A stretch of 64,000 nucleotides of DNA from assembly GCA_013368375.1 (NCBI GenBank), contig JAACJP010000011.1, positions 620,001 through 684,000 of the forward strand, in the 5' to 3' direction. This DNA comes from Tricholomella constricta. Lineage: Eukaryota > Basidiomycota > Agaricomycetes > Agaricales > Lyophyllaceae. The notes under the pieces are model-generated. The model saw nothing but the letters and a program-made list of their open reading frames with translations. It did no database searches and was not told where the DNA came from. Of this stretch, positions 21,152 through 33,978 are shown in pieces. Numbering within the stretch: the first letter of the stretch is position 1; each line of letters starts with the position of its first letter. The position numbers and the translations under genes are program-made.

Positions 21152-22971
21152 GGCAAAGAAAATGGATGGGAAGAAGGGCGACTGCCTGCCGCCGCGGTGG
21201 TGAGGCTATGGGGGTGACAGCGGAAGAAATGGTGATGATCGAGCCGTCGAACTGCCTCCGCCTTGAGGAAATTCTGGGGGCGTTGGCTCGGGATTCAAAC
21301 ATTGGCAAATACGTTTCAGGAGGACAATTGACAGCGACACCTGGCAGCCGTGGCTTGGACTTTGGGTGCGATGATATATGTCCTGGATCGTTGGGATGCA
21401 AGAAAGGATGACTTTTCTCGGAACCATATTGATTCGTCTTCCTCACTCACGCGCCACGCTCTTCTCAGCGCACTCGGAACTCAACCCCATTTTCAAATTG
21501 AACGCTCTCAAATATAAACATCTGATGAGAATTGAAGTGCTTTAGCCATAGACAGCTTGGACAGCATCCCTGACATCCGTGGCCGGTGCTCTCACGACAT
21601 CCTCGTAACAAGGAACCCAAGGACCAAATCCCCTCAAGTACAATCCGCTGCTCAAGGGGGCAGCATGCGCCATAGAGACTGGGTCTTGCAAAGAGGAGGG
21701 GAAGGAAGGATCAAGAACCTGAACTTGAAGAGGAGATCGTCGCATCCATGACATGCCGGACAATCATCCTGATCGCCGTCCAGTGTCCACGTTCCCGCCT
21801 ATCCTGATTCATGACCACGTCGGTCTCTCTCCTTCTCCGACGTGACTCAAGGGGATAGAAATGTAGCGAGCCTTCGATGACTTTCGCTGAGATCTAGGGA
21901 TGGATGCTTATCTGTCAAGTGCCAGTGGCTCCGGGTCAGCTGAGGGAACCCTGTCGCTTCGGCCGCAGGCAGAGTGGGGATCGGCATTGCGTCTCAAGAC
22001 TTAGTGCTTAGGCAAGGAGCGATGGGTAGGGTAGGAGCATCGAGAAAAGAATAGCAAGCTTGAACTGAGATAGTAGCACAGACTCAACAGGATAGTAAGT
22101 CACGGTTATCAACAGAGTTTGGCGTGCCGAAGCCGCGCACCACCATCGACTAAATAGGTTCTGTGATGAGGGCAAAAAGCTTGACTGAGCTCGAGAGACC
22201 AGGAGAGGCGGGGGTCGCGCTGTGGACTCGGAGGAAGCGTTTGAAGCAGGTTTGCTCGTGTTGATTCGGAGTTCAACTTCTCTCCAGTGACCATGATGTG
22301 GGAGACAATCTAATCTCCTAAATACTTACCAGTATGTGTTCTTTGAATAATATCAGTGTGAGGGTTTCCCTTCGCCGCTGTACCCTGCCACCGAACGCAC
22401 ATGACATGTACTTCACCTTGAATTTGCCGGGCATGCCAGTTTCTTCGGGCTCGTGTCAGATGTCCATGTCCGTCGATAATTCAGATTTGTCCAGGTAAGT
22501 CGGCCAGTCATTTCTCTTAATTTTGGCCGTTAATGGATTTGTCAGGAGAGAACATAAACCTTTACCAGATCATGGCACCGCCAGTATATCTTCGATTTCA
22601 TCTCGACTTTAAACCTTTGGCAGTTCTGATCCTTGCCCACTGCCAATTACTGTTGGCTGTATTAAGTTTAACTGATCCCCCGTCAGCTTCAAGAAACCTG
22701 CCGCAGGCAGTCTATCACGACGCGACAATGTTTTTCCTTGGACAGGACAAGTCCTGCCAAATACCAAATCTACACACTGGTCATCATCAAAAATTCTGAT
22801 AGCAACTTTTCTGGCAGAGTCAAAAATGGTTGGTGGTGATAGAGGGCTAATTTTGACGGTGCCGGCCGATGTTTCGACGGCACTGTCTTCTCTGGTTCAC
22901 ACAGGACGTTTCCATCCTTCGTCGACCCTCACGAAGCAACACCAGCGCGTCCTCCTCGAACTGCAGTCAGG
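21152..22971. other. Intergenic, 1.8 kb, nothing identified
   Basis: Several short open frames occur on both strands, but none shows family motifs, codon-like bias or paired splice sites. The outer ends must contain the divergent promoters of the GT61 and MFS genes. Confidence 0.45.
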
Positions 22972-25433
22972 ATGGCACGAGGCAACGGGACCAAGTCGCC
23001 TTTGGCATCAAACTCAAAGCTTGAAACCTCCTCCTTCAGCCATGATCTACCGGAAAATGATTTGCAGCACGTTCCTTCTCTTGGGCGTGATGATTTGGCA
23101 GCCCCCACGCCAGAAAAGAACCTTGAAAAGGGCCTCGAAGATGATTGGGAGAACGACCCTGCGAATGCGCGAAACTGGTCTTCGGGACGCAAATGGACTG
23201 CTGCTGCAATCGTATGTCATTATCTCCTCTAAGCCAATATCACACGAAGGGTTGAATGTGAGTGCAGGTGTCGATGTATGCTTTCATCTCACCGCTGGCA
23301 AGCTCAATGATGGCACCCGGCCTCCCTGAAATCGCCGCAAAATATCACATCACAAATACATCGGTGCTCGCCATGACGCTAAGCATCTTCTTGCTTTCTT
23401 TTGCCTTTGGTGTAAGTTCACCACACTCTTACAAGTGTATTTTTTCCTTGACATTTCAGATTTCAGCCATTATTTCTAGCACCTCTGTCAGAGATGTATG
23501 GCCGAACCTGGGTATTTGCTCCACAAAACGCCTCTCTTACTGTCGCATTCGAACACATTCTGAACACAGCTTTTCAATATCTGCAACGTCCTCTCCATCG
23601 CCTTCAATCTTGGCTGCGCGTATGCCCCCACCACTGGCGCCCTTATCGGATTCCGCTTTCTAGGCATGTGCCATCTACGCCAACGGCAGCCTGAAAATAC
23701 TTACTTTGATACAGCGGGGTTATCTGGGAGCGCGCCCATTGCTTGCGGCGGCGGATCTATCAGTGATCTATATTCAGAACGTGACAGAGCCTCCGCCATG
23801 GCGCTATTCACACTCGGCCCCCTCATCGGTCGGTCCCGCTTTCGACGTGTCCTGTCAATTTAAACCAACCTTGATTCAATATATATATTTATCACGCAGG
23901 TCCTGCGGTAGGCCCCATCGCCGGCGGCTTCATTGCTCAAACTGTCAGTATCAAATGGGTCTTCATCGTTATCGCAGGTAAGCTCATGCTATGTAACGTA
24001 ATACCCATGTCAAATTCTTACATTCCTGGCCATGGCAGTCGTGTGTGGTGTCGCAGCCCTTTTCGGCATTCCCTTCCTCCGGGAGACCTACGCACCTGTT
24101 TTGCGTTATCGCAAAGCTGTCGAGTCTAGGGATCCTGAAAAAATAGCGAAAGCACACGCCGCACTCGTCCGGGGTTCTGAGGGAAGGCTTGCATTCATGT
24201 GGATGAGCTTCAGCAGGCCTGCGAAGATTTTCTTCACCAGCCTGACTTGTTTCATCCTCAGCTTGTACCTGGCGTTGTAAGTCATTATTCGTTCGCGAGC
24301 CATCCCTATTCACGCGCGCTGTTTTCCCCCATCTCGCAGTATGGGGGGTAAGTCATCCTGGTGAATTAAAGGATTGACTGACACTTGCGGCGTTTAAGGC
24401 ATCTACTACTTGATGTTCGTTACCTTCGCATGTATGTCTGATAAAATTCCTGACTTGGGCAAAAACTGACACGACATCGTCTTCAACATTAGCTTTCTTT
24501 TCTCAAACGTATGGGTTCGGGCCCGGCATTGGCGGGCTTGCTTACCTTGGTCTGGGCATTGGATTCTTCATCGCCACCTTCGCCGGAGCCAAGTTCGCCG
24601 ATAAAGTATACAAATACGTGCGTAGATGTTTCCCCTGCCTTCAGAAACTCATGCCCAAATCGACGATCCCACTGATCCCGATAGCTGGCGGATAAGAGAG
24701 GAGGCAAAGGGACACCGGAGATGCGGATGCCTGCGCTATTCTTTGGGTCGTTCTTCGTGCCCATCGGCCTCTTGTACGTCAACTATGCTCTTTGTTCCTC
24801 GACTTCCTGTGGACGTCGTTGGTAGCTGGTACGGTTGGTCTGCTCAAGCTAAACTACATTGGATGATGCCCATCGTGGGATCTGGTATTTTTGGATTCGG
24901 TGCGTAGACCTATCGCCTGATTCTCGATGCCTTTTGTTCAGCGACGCGACTCCTCATATTGCTGAACCTAGGGGTCGTGACGACGACGTTCGTACCACCC
25001 TATGGAGTGATTAACGTGTAGCTAATAGTAACTTCAATCAACGCAGACTTCCTATTCTATTATATCTGGTTGACGCCTTCGAGTATGCCGCCAGTGCAAC
25101 GGCCGCAGCATACGTACGTCTTTCGTTGACCAATAATCATCCTCATAGGTTTAGATTCTACTAATCCACAGGTGTTACGATCGCTTCTGGGTTTCGTGTT
25201 TCCGCTATTCGGTCAGCAGATGTTCGATACTCTCGGGATAGGTGGTGGGAACTCGGTAGGTCTATTCTGCTCCTTCACATATCATCATCGCTCCCTAAAG
25301 CACTGGTCTCCAACCCAACTTCTTGTGTATCGTGTAGCTCTTGGCAGGCCTCGCGATTCTTCTGGGCATACCGTTTCCCGTGTGGATCTACTACCGCGGC
25401 GAAGCCATTCGTCTGAAGAGTAGGGTACAATAA
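22972..25433 (+). CDS. MFS transporter, DHA1 type, paralogue of the gene at 16130-18541
   Basis: It starts at 22972 (MARGNGTKSPL) and has ENDPANARNWSSGRKW ahead of helix 1. Spliced exons encode FISPLASSMMAPGLPEIA, APLSEMYGRTW then LFNICNVLSIAFNLGC (across an intron of about 78 nt after RTW), CGGGSISDLYSERDRASAM, PAVGPIAGGFIAQTVSIKW (motif C) and GIPFLRETYAPVLRYRK. Next are YGFGPGIGGLAYLGLGIGFF, MRMPALFFGSFFVPIGLL, VDAFEYAASATAAAY and GIPFPVWIYYRGEAIRLK, with TAA at 25431-25433. About a dozen introns are needed; two exons in the middle (around 24342 and 24398) are very short. The function is probably proton-coupled export of drugs or polyamines at the plasma membrane. The order and sequence of blocks match its paralogue, so the two arose by duplication and inversion. 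Confidence 0.88.
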
Positions 25434-26030
25434 TGGTGTTTTCGAGGTGGTTATCATAAGTTGTCACGATAGTAATGTTGACATGTCTACTTGGATTTCC
25501 AGCTGATTGCTTGAGTTTCTGTTTACTAATTCCGTGTAGCTTAAGAAAGGCTAGCTGTCGGTCTCGTTGTGCTGGCGGCTACGGTTGCAAGGATGATGCC
25601 AGAAGTCGTGCTAAATGTTCTGACCGACTGGTCCTTCATTAATCATTCCGAAGCACTCCTTATATTATCCATCTGACATGACAGATCTTACTCACCGAGA
25701 TTATCTGCCTGCTGTCCCACCGGCAGGTGACTCGTAACATTTGTTAACATTTGTTAGAAAACATTGCATTTGATTTGATTTTTTCACGCATTGCCCTCTT
25801 TACCTTTCCATCATGAAATTAAGCCAGTCGGTCAAGAGCGCATCGACAGCTATAGCTCGCTCCTTGAAGGATATGTAGCGAACAAATAAATCGAGTCGCG
25901 TCGCGTCCAAGTGGGATGGGGCGATATTTGGCCTTGCTGTGCAGCGACGTGTCGCTATTTGCGTGTGTGTTCCCAGGACGTGGCCTCGCCAGAATTGTGA
26001 CCGCTGTAATCTTTCACCTCTTCTATCTCA
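25434..26030. other. Intergenic: SEC24 promoter region
   Basis: No gene is seen. A pyrimidine-rich stretch (TCACCTCTTCTATCTCA) directly precedes the SEC24 start codon. Confidence 0.5.
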
Positions 26031-29000
26031 ATGGCGTCTCCCGCCGCACAATTACCCCCCGGCTGGGCTGCTGAATGGTGCGTAAATTGCAGGTTATGTG
26101 ATCAACAAAGGCCTAAAATTGATTGTAGGGACGCAACCAACCAACGCTACCTTTTCATCGGTCAGTTTTGATGCATTAATACCGATTGCACTTAAACTAA
26201 CTTTTACTAGAAACTGCTTCTGGACACACTCAGTGGGAGGTTCCTCAGGGGGCTCCTGTTGTGCAAGATCATCAGCCTGGCGTCTCTCCACCCCCAGTTC
26301 AACACTCAAAACGGCGTCAATATGCAGCCGGTCAAACTCAGGCATACTACGGCGACGCTCTTACTGCCGATCCTACTTTTGGCGGGGGACCACAGCAGCA
26401 GCAGCAACCAGTCGCGGGCGGTCAGCTCTTTACCCCTGGCCTAGTGGGCGAGCAGCAGTTCCAAGCCCAGCAAGGCCAACCTCCGGCACCCGGCCAACCT
26501 GCGTACTACCAGCCTGGCCAAGAACCCGAATATCTCAACGGACCCGCCGCTTATGGACAGCAACCTCAGCCCGGATATGCACAAGCCCCCGTTGATGCAC
26601 TCGCGGGCCAGTTCGGTCAGATGGGCATGGGCGGAGGCCAGAAACAATTCCAGCTCTACACGACAAATCTGCTTACATCCCCCCCGGAACCGCGTGAACT
26701 CTACCGCCCGCCGCCTGAGATCCGACTCCCACCCAACTCGTGCATCTCGCCTTCGCCATTTGCGAACGCCGATCCTTCTTACAAGCGTTCCACGCTAAAC
26801 GCGATCCCGACCACGTCATCACTCCTTAACAAAGCGAAGGTCCCGCTGGCGCTCATCATCACACCGTATCGCTCCCTGAAGGAGGGCGAGGAGCCCGTTC
26901 CTTTGGTTACGGACACCGTTATTGCGCGTTGTCGGCGGTGCAGGACGTACATCAATCCGTATGTTCAGTTTATCGACGGTGGCAACCGGTAAGTGTATCG
27001 CGCAGTGGTTGCGGTTATTCATCTCATCTTGTACTAGCTGGCGGTGCTGCATGTGTAATATGTCGAATGAGGTGCCTCAACTTTTCGACTGGGATCAAGT
27101 TCGCAATCAGCCCGGCGACCGTTGGGCACGCGCTGAGCTCAACCACTCTGTTATTGAATTCGTCGCGCCCACAGAGTACATGGTTCGCCCGCCACAACCC
27201 GCCGTTTACGTGTTCTTGATCGACGTCAGTCACTCGGCTGTTCAGTCTGGTAGGTTGCTTTCGTACAACTCGCGAGATTTTATCTAACAATGTTTAGGTA
27301 TGGTTGCTACTGCTACTCGCACGATTCTTGAGAACTTGGACCGCATTCCTGACGAAGACGAGAGAACGAAAGTCGCGATCATTTGCTACGACGTCTCCTT
27401 GTACTTCTTCTCATTGCCCGTATGCTCTCTTTCGTTCCCTCAGATTCCAGTTTCTGAACTTCGACTAGCCTGGAAGCACCGATCCCACCATGCTCGTTGT
27501 ATCTGACATCGACGACGTTTTCCTGCCCAAACCCACCGATCTCTTGGTCAATCTCGCCGAAGCGCGCGGAGCCCTCGAATCGCTTCTTGGAAGGATCAAT
27601 GATATGTTCCAGGAGAACAGCATCGTCGGGAGCGCGATGGGCCCTGCATTGCAGGCTGGTTTCAAATTGATGGTATTCTCCCCCTTGCAACCAAGGTCTC
27701 CTCCTTTTTTAACATTCAATGCCAGGCTCCCATTGGAGGCAAGATCATGGTGCTCTCTTCGTCCTTGCCCAGCGTTGGCGCTGGTGCCCTTAAAAACAGA
27801 GAGGATGCCAAGGTCCTCGGAACGGCAAAGGTAAACATCTCATGATGTCGTTCAAAAATATGTAAGGATGGAGTCTAAATATTACTTACATAGGAATCTG
27901 GTCTCCTCCAAGCAGCATCGCCATTCTACAAGACCTTCGCCATCGAATGTTCAAGAGCACACGTCTCAGTTGACATGTTCCTGTTCAGTGCGGGTTACAC
28001 AGATGTTGCGAGCCTTTGTACGAAGTGATTTCTTTCCAGTTCGATCACGTTTTCCTAACCCCGTTTCAGCGTGTCTTCCTCATTATACATCCGGTCAAAC
28101 ATACTATTACCCAGCGTTCAATGCTGCCCGGTCTGAGGATGCGCTAAAATTCGCCCAGGAATTTGGAGAGGTGTTAGCGATGCCGATCATGTTGGAAGCC
28201 GTTATGCGTGTGCGTGCCTCACGCGGTACGTCATGACCAGCATTTTTTCCAATTAAAATTCCGGCTCTCATGCTCGGTCTTTCCAGGATTGCGTATGGCA
28301 TCATTCCATGGCAACTTCTTCGTGCGTTCGACGGACCTGCTCGCCATGCCCGCCGTTCCGCAAGATCAGTCGTACGCCATCGAGATCCAGATCGAGGAGA
28401 GCATCACTTCGCCATTTGTCGTCTTCCAGACTGCGGTTCTCCATACGACATGCCACGGTTCGCCAATACTATTCCTCGTTGATATTTTATATTCACTCAT
28501 TTTTCTCTAGGTGAACGGCGCATTCGAGTCATCACGCTCGCCCTACCCACCACCTCTAACCTCTCAGAAGTCTTCGCTTCCGCAGACCAGGTGGCCATTG
28601 GCACTCTGTTCGCGAACAAGGCCGTGGAGCGCGCGCTGACGCATAAGCTGGAAGACAGCCGGGACTACGTCTTCCAGAAGCTCGTCGAGATCCTCGTCTC
28701 GTATAAGGCGAGCATGACCTCCGGCGGCGCGGGTGCTAGCGCCCAGTTGGCAATTTCGGATAACTTGAAGATGCTGCCCGTCTTAGTCCTTGGTTTATTG
28801 AAGAATGTGGGTTGGACGTGGTGCTGCTTTGTGGGTATGGATGATTCTGACGTTCGATGGTTATTTACAGGTTGGTATCCGGCAAAGTGCCCAGATCCCG
28901 CCCGATATCAGGGCGTACTCCCAGTGCCTGTTGACTTCCTTGCCTTCCGAGTTGCTCATTCCCTACATCTATCCTACCTTCTATTCTTTGCACAATATGC

Positions 29001-29560
29001 CGCCAGAAGTGAGTTTGGTCTCTTTTGCTCCGCCGATGACGCTGAATCCTTCCAACAGGCTGGAACCGTCGGAGAGAACGGCTTCATCCTCCCCCCTGCC
29101 CTGCCGCTGACGTCCGAACGATTGGAGAGGCATGGTCTGTTCCTCATCGAGGACGGCCAGACAATATTCTTGTATGTTGGCCGGGATGCCGTCCCACAGC
29201 TTATCATGGACGTCTTCAACCTCCCCAGCTACGAAGTACTCCGCGGCGGAAAGGTCTGTGCAATTCCATCTCGATCTTTTACACCGCGCTCACATATTTC
29301 GCATCGCGTAACAGACCACTCTCCCCATCCTCGAGAATCCCTTCTCTGAGCGTGTCAATGCCATTATCCAGAAGACTCGCGAAATGCGTCGCGGCGCGTA
29401 CTTCCCCCATCTCTACGTGGTCAAGGACGACGGCGAACTCCCTCTGCGCCTTTGGGCACTCTCCGCACTCATCCAGGATCGTGCAGATGTCCTCCCTAGT
29501 TACCAGCAGTTCGTCTCATCCTTGAAGGACAAGGTGAACGGGATCGGCGGGGGCTACTAG
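26031..29560 (+). CDS. SEC24: SEC24, COPII coat cargo adaptor, with N-terminal WW domain
   Basis: Sec24 selects cargo for COPII vesicles at ER exit sites as a dimer with Sec23. The start is the ATG at 26031. The first three short exons splice in phase to a full WW domain: LPPGW, a central NQRYLFIET, and SGHTQWEVP (about residues 8-40). A Gln/Pro/Gly-rich linker follows. The Sec24 core then has the zinc finger [16 protein letters not shown]...[11 protein letters not shown], the trunk ([36 protein letters not shown]) and the beta-sandwich ([19 protein letters not shown]). The helical domain ([20 protein letters not shown]) and the C-terminal gelsolin-like segment ([18 protein letters not shown]) complete it. 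The stop is TAG at 29558-29560. About ten introns are present. The WW module is odd for the family; the rest is standard. Confidence 0.95.
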
Positions 29561-30255
29561 AACACCACGGGCGTGACCGTGACTTGCTTGCACTTTCCTT
29601 GTAATCCTTAAAAAAAAAAAGAGAGAACAAAAGCGGTTGGGTGCTGTAGAATATTCATCCATTGCTGGTTTGATAAAGATTTAGGGCCGAAATACATACC
29701 ATACCTTGTCCTTTTTTTTCTTCTTTACTCCCCTTGTGTCGTTTTGTAAAATTTTCATACCGTACGTTCACTACACGCGCGCCGAGCACAGATGTCCTTT
29801 ATCGTTGTGTAAATGTTAGATGGTGATTTGGCAAGTCATTGACAAACAAGCGACGAACAAGTCAATACCTGTGCGCAACCCTCATGTAGTCTGTCCGGAA
29901 CGAGGTAAACGATGAGTATTCAGGATATATACAGTCTCAAGGTATATGACTGGCTTTAGCGATATTCTTCAATGATAAGTAAGGCTCACTATCAGCATTA
30001 GTATGCGGCCGTCGGCCACGCAGAAATGTATTTCCCTTCCACCTCCATATCTGGGCCAACGGACCCAAGGATCCACAATTCACGCTGGACGATGTGTCTA
30101 ATACAGGGATATTAAGAAATAAATTATTGCACATGTAATCTCCACACATTGCACTTGTCCAAACTCCTACTAAGAAACACAACTCCGATCTTGATTTTTT
30201 ATCTCAACCTCAAAATACAAATCCCACTCTCAACCCCCCACACGGGTGTCCCGGG
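29561..30255. other. Intergenic, convergent 3' ends of SEC24 and the bHLH gene
   Basis: A-rich and T-rich runs (29609-29620, 29711-29722) suit 3' UTRs. No other feature is supported. Confidence 0.5.
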
Positions 30256-32480
30256 TCAATCCTCTCCCGGATCATCATCCCCCTCATCCTCACCCAAAGT
30301 CGGCATCGTGCCTACACCCGGCGCAGGCCCCGAGCCCATCCCCATCCCCAACGTCCCCCCTCCAAGCGCTTCCACCGCATCCAAGTCCCTCTCCAAATCC
30401 ACCTCCTCCCCCTCCTCCTCCTCCCCCTGCTGCTGAATCCCACCTCCAACTCCAAGCCTTAACCTCCTCACCTCCCTCCTCAGCCTCCCCACCTCCTCGT
30501 CCCGCCTCTCCACGCGAGCCTTCAACACCCTAATATACTCGTTCCCGCACATCAGCAGCTGCAGCTTGCTGACGCCCTTATTGGGGCCCTCCCCGCCGGC
30601 CTTGGGCGGGCCGCGCGGGGGCAGTGCACCGGGGAGGATCTCGTCCACGGGGTACCTGTCGTCCGTCGGCAGCGGGATCGGCGGGAGGAGCACGCGGAGG
30701 TCGTCGAATGTCGTCTTGAGCGAGTCCCGCCGCTTCTGCTCCGCGGCTTTGTGGGAGGTCTTGCGCACTGCCATGCCGGCGCCCGGGGTGGGGAGGAGCA
30801 GGGGCGAGGAGAGCGGTAGCGGGTGCGGGTGCGGGTACGAGCCAGCGCCTGCTGTTGTGGGGGGTTAGCCATTGCAGGAAGTGGGGAGGGGAAAGCCTAT
30901 GAGGGCTGGCTTACCTGGAAGTATGGCTTTGAGGCTGGGGCTGGTGAGGGAGCCGGAGGTCGCGGATTTGCGCGTGCCTTTACTCCGGGGGGTATCAGCG
31001 GCCTTGGGTTTGGTTGTAGCCGTCGACGAGCTTGCAGGAGCCTTTCCTTTCGAGTCAGCCTTGAGGGGTACGACCTGCCTCGTCGGGGGTGCCATGCCAT
31101 TACCGTTGTTGTTGATCCCCAGCCGGCCAAGCTTCATGATACTCGCAGGAGTCACAGGCATCAGGTGTGGGTTAAACTGCGGGGACGACGCGATCTGCTC
31201 CGAAGATAAACTTGACGAGGACGAGGACTCGAGTAAAGGCGGCGCAGGAGGCGGCATGGACAAATCCACAGGCGACGGCGTGTCACCTGGAGCCTCGCCC
31301 GCCGTACTTTCCTTTCTCGAACGCGTCGAGCGCATCAGGGGGGTCGAGCTCGTCGACTTGGAGCCTCGGACGTATTTTTTGCTGCTGCTCCCCTGCACGC
31401 TAGGATTCGTGGGGCGGATGGCGGGCGATTGCCTTTTCCGCGAGGGCATACCGCAGCCTTCGTCGCCGCTTGACGACGCATTGCGCTTATTCGAGGACGA
31501 GAAGTTGCTCATCGCCTGTTGGTGCTGATGCGCCCCGAGCCACGGGCTTGTGAGCGGCGAGATGTCGAAATCGAGATCCGCAGACGGTGGCAGATTGGTG
31601 CGGAAAGCTATATGTTCCGGCGCGGACGTTGACCCTCGGGGAGCCGCGTAATTGGAGTTCAAGCCATGGTTGTTCATGGAGCTCATGTGTGGATCCGATT
31701 GGTAGGGGGATCCTTGTGCATCCATATAACTGTTGTTGAGAATTATGGGCGACACGAAGTCGATCGGCGGCGGCTGGGCCTGAATTTCAGCCGATGGTCC
31801 TGTTAAAATGGTTAAATGTCGGGATAATATGCGAGAGAAATGACACAGTTACCTGGAGTAGGAAGTCCTGTGAATTGATGTGTTTGATCTCGTCTCGGTT
31901 CAATGGACGGAGAGCTTTGCATGATCCCTGCAGTCTGGCTGCTAATGAGGGCAATCTGAGAACGATGTCATGAGCTATGGGTGACGCCAGACGGGAAAAA
32001 AAGCAAGAAGATGATTAGGTGCGGTCTGAGAAAGACTTGGGCTCCAACTCGTCCCAAGCATATTTGCCAGCGAATTACATTGATCGCAAAGTACACAGAC
32101 GAACTGATCCTCTTCCTTATGTGAAGAAAGGAGGCAGCATAAGCGAAGCATATTCTACTCACCTGCTGCTGAAAGATCTGATTTTGCAGCTGCTGAAGCT
32201 GCTGCAACTGCGTGAGCTTGAACTGCTGCTCAAGCAATGATTGCGGGTTATATTGAGGCGATGTCGGGGAGGTAGGCTGCGATTCTATGCCCTGCATCGA
32301 CATGAGATTGTTCAACATATCCATGCTAAGCTCCGGGCTCATAGTTTGGGGCATCGATGGTTGCACCGTCGGCTGGGAGTACGGTATTGAGAACATGTTG
32401 TTGAGTTGCGGCTGTTGCTGCTGGTCATCGGAGAACATTGAGGACAGAAAGTCCTTCTCCTGGTGTTCTCGGGCGTCCAT
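30256..32480 (-). CDS. bHLH transcription factor
   Basis: The start is placed at 32480 (MDAREHQEKDFLSSMF); an in-frame ATG at 32570 would add 30 Lys/Arg/Ser-rich residues. The N-terminal half is low-complexity with Gln runs (DDQQQQPQ, LQQLQQLQNQIFQQQ) and Ser/Pro-rich segments, like activation regions. Near the C-terminus the basic region RKTSHKAAEQKRRDSLK carries the His-Glu-Arg-Arg contacts that read E-box DNA. Helix 1 is TTFDDLRVLLPPIP. A long loop of roughly 45 residues rich in Pro/Gly follows, then helix 2 with KLQLLMCGNEYIRVLKARV and a short heptad extension. An acidic tail ends in DDDPGED. Four exons are likely. Target genes cannot be inferred. The unusually long loop resembles some fungal bHLH regulators. 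Confidence 0.85.
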
Positions 32481-33859
32481 TGTAGAGATGGTGGACGTTT
32501 GGGAGGAGGAGGAACGAGACGATAAGTCAAGCGAATTTGGAAATCGCACTCGGGCCCATTTCTTTTTCATTTCATCACGGAAAAATCACGCGATCCATCG
32601 GTCCGAACTTGCCTTCCCGCGAACCGTCTGTCACACTGCCGTTGCACCGTTGCACCAACCTGCAACCGTTGGGCTTCAGATATGATATTCTCTCCAAGCC
32701 AATCATGTGGCCTGGCCGAGCAGCGTCTCGCCCTCTCTGGTGCCTATCTTGGATTAGCGACAGTGTTATCTCTTCAGGGCAGTCTGCCATCGCATCCTAC
32801 TATAGCCTATCTTGTAGAAAATCGATCACACGACAAGTTCTCGCCTCCTCATGTCCACGATACTGTAACACAGTCTAGACACCCGATATCGCCATTGAGC
32901 AACCGTAGATGCCTTCTGGTCGTCATCAGCGATTCTGGGGTACACCAAATCGCTCTGCATGCAGACGTCATTGATGTATGTATCCTTGCCTTTTCATCTC
33001 CTACGAGTCGATTAACAACGGAGTTAAGGCGTATGTCATCCATCAACCTCGAGGCAAGGCAACGATATTAAAGATCTGTTCCTAGGCTTCTGGAAGGCGA
33101 TCAATTTGTGTGGTACAAAAGTCCGACCCAAGTATTAGCTAGGCTGCTCTTGCGCATCACAACTCACTACACACCTCGGCCGAATCACTATGGGATATTA
33201 TATCATATATGTTGCTTGCGCTATGTACAACGATACTTATCAACGTCGAGTTGCGGCGTCAACACAGGAGTTTTAGGTGTGTAACATGAACACACTCAAG
33301 GCCGAGGAACATCCTAACTCGCGAGCTGGCATACGGAGACAAGGATCGTCGGGATTATGTCCGAACTCAATCACAAGAATTTGCAAACGGTAGTGCTCGT
33401 GAGGAATCCGCATTCACCTCTGAAAACACTTCCTGAGTAGCTTTAGACTGAGTAGTTTAAAGGGTCCTCGGCGCTTCGTCCAGTAGTCGCTCGTTATTTA
33501 TGGAAACCTTACATGGATGTTGAGGTCAGAAAATATCGGAGCCAGGTCGTCAGTATTTCCTTCTAAACTACCACCGCTGGCAAAGCGTATTCGCGAAAAC
33601 TTACGAAGCTCGCATACCATACAGCGGGCCTAGTGAGTTCTGCAACCTGAGCAAGCCTACAGCCGTCCGGTCTGTTGAATCCCACTAACCAAAAGCCAGC
33701 GATCCAAAAATTACAACACATTTCATGGCATTCCTTTTCTCGTATAATGATGATATGATTTTCATCACAAAATATCCACGTCAACCCTCTCAAACCCTGC
33801 ACGGCACGACCTCCTCTTTTCTCCACTTGGAGGCAAAAAGTGCCCCTAGCTTCATAGAG
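32481..33859. other. Intergenic between the bHLH gene and tRNA-Thr
   Basis: The bHLH promoter lies at the left end. The remaining 1.2 kb shows only short unconvincing frames on both strands, and no repeat structure was found. Confidence 0.45.
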
Positions 33860-33953
33860 TTCCCTCTAGCCGACTTGAACGACTGACCTCGTCATGTACT
33901 ACTATTTCGTAGGAACGTACTAGTGACGCGCTCTACCACTGAGCTAAGAGGGA
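33860..33953 (-). tRNA. tRNA-Thr (anticodon AGT) with an intron
   Basis: On the minus strand a complete cloverleaf can be drawn. The acceptor stem TCCCTCT pairs with AGAGGGA at all seven positions. The D arm is GCTC-AGTGGTA-GAGC. The anticodon stem CGTCA pairs with TGACG around the loop CTAGTA...A, with anticodon AGT at positions 34-36. The T arm is AGTCG-TTCAAGT-CGGCT with one G-T pair. About 22 nt between loop positions 37 and 38 form the intron, the standard site. The CCA end is not encoded, as is normal in eukaryotes. Confidence 0.93.
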
Positions 33954-33978
33954 TTGTTGAGTGATCGATGAGCATTCA

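Noticed and set aside
22533..22799. Plus-strand frame with a hydrophobic stretch upstream of the MFS gene
   Set aside because: Short, isolated, no homology seen, and located in the expected promoter region.
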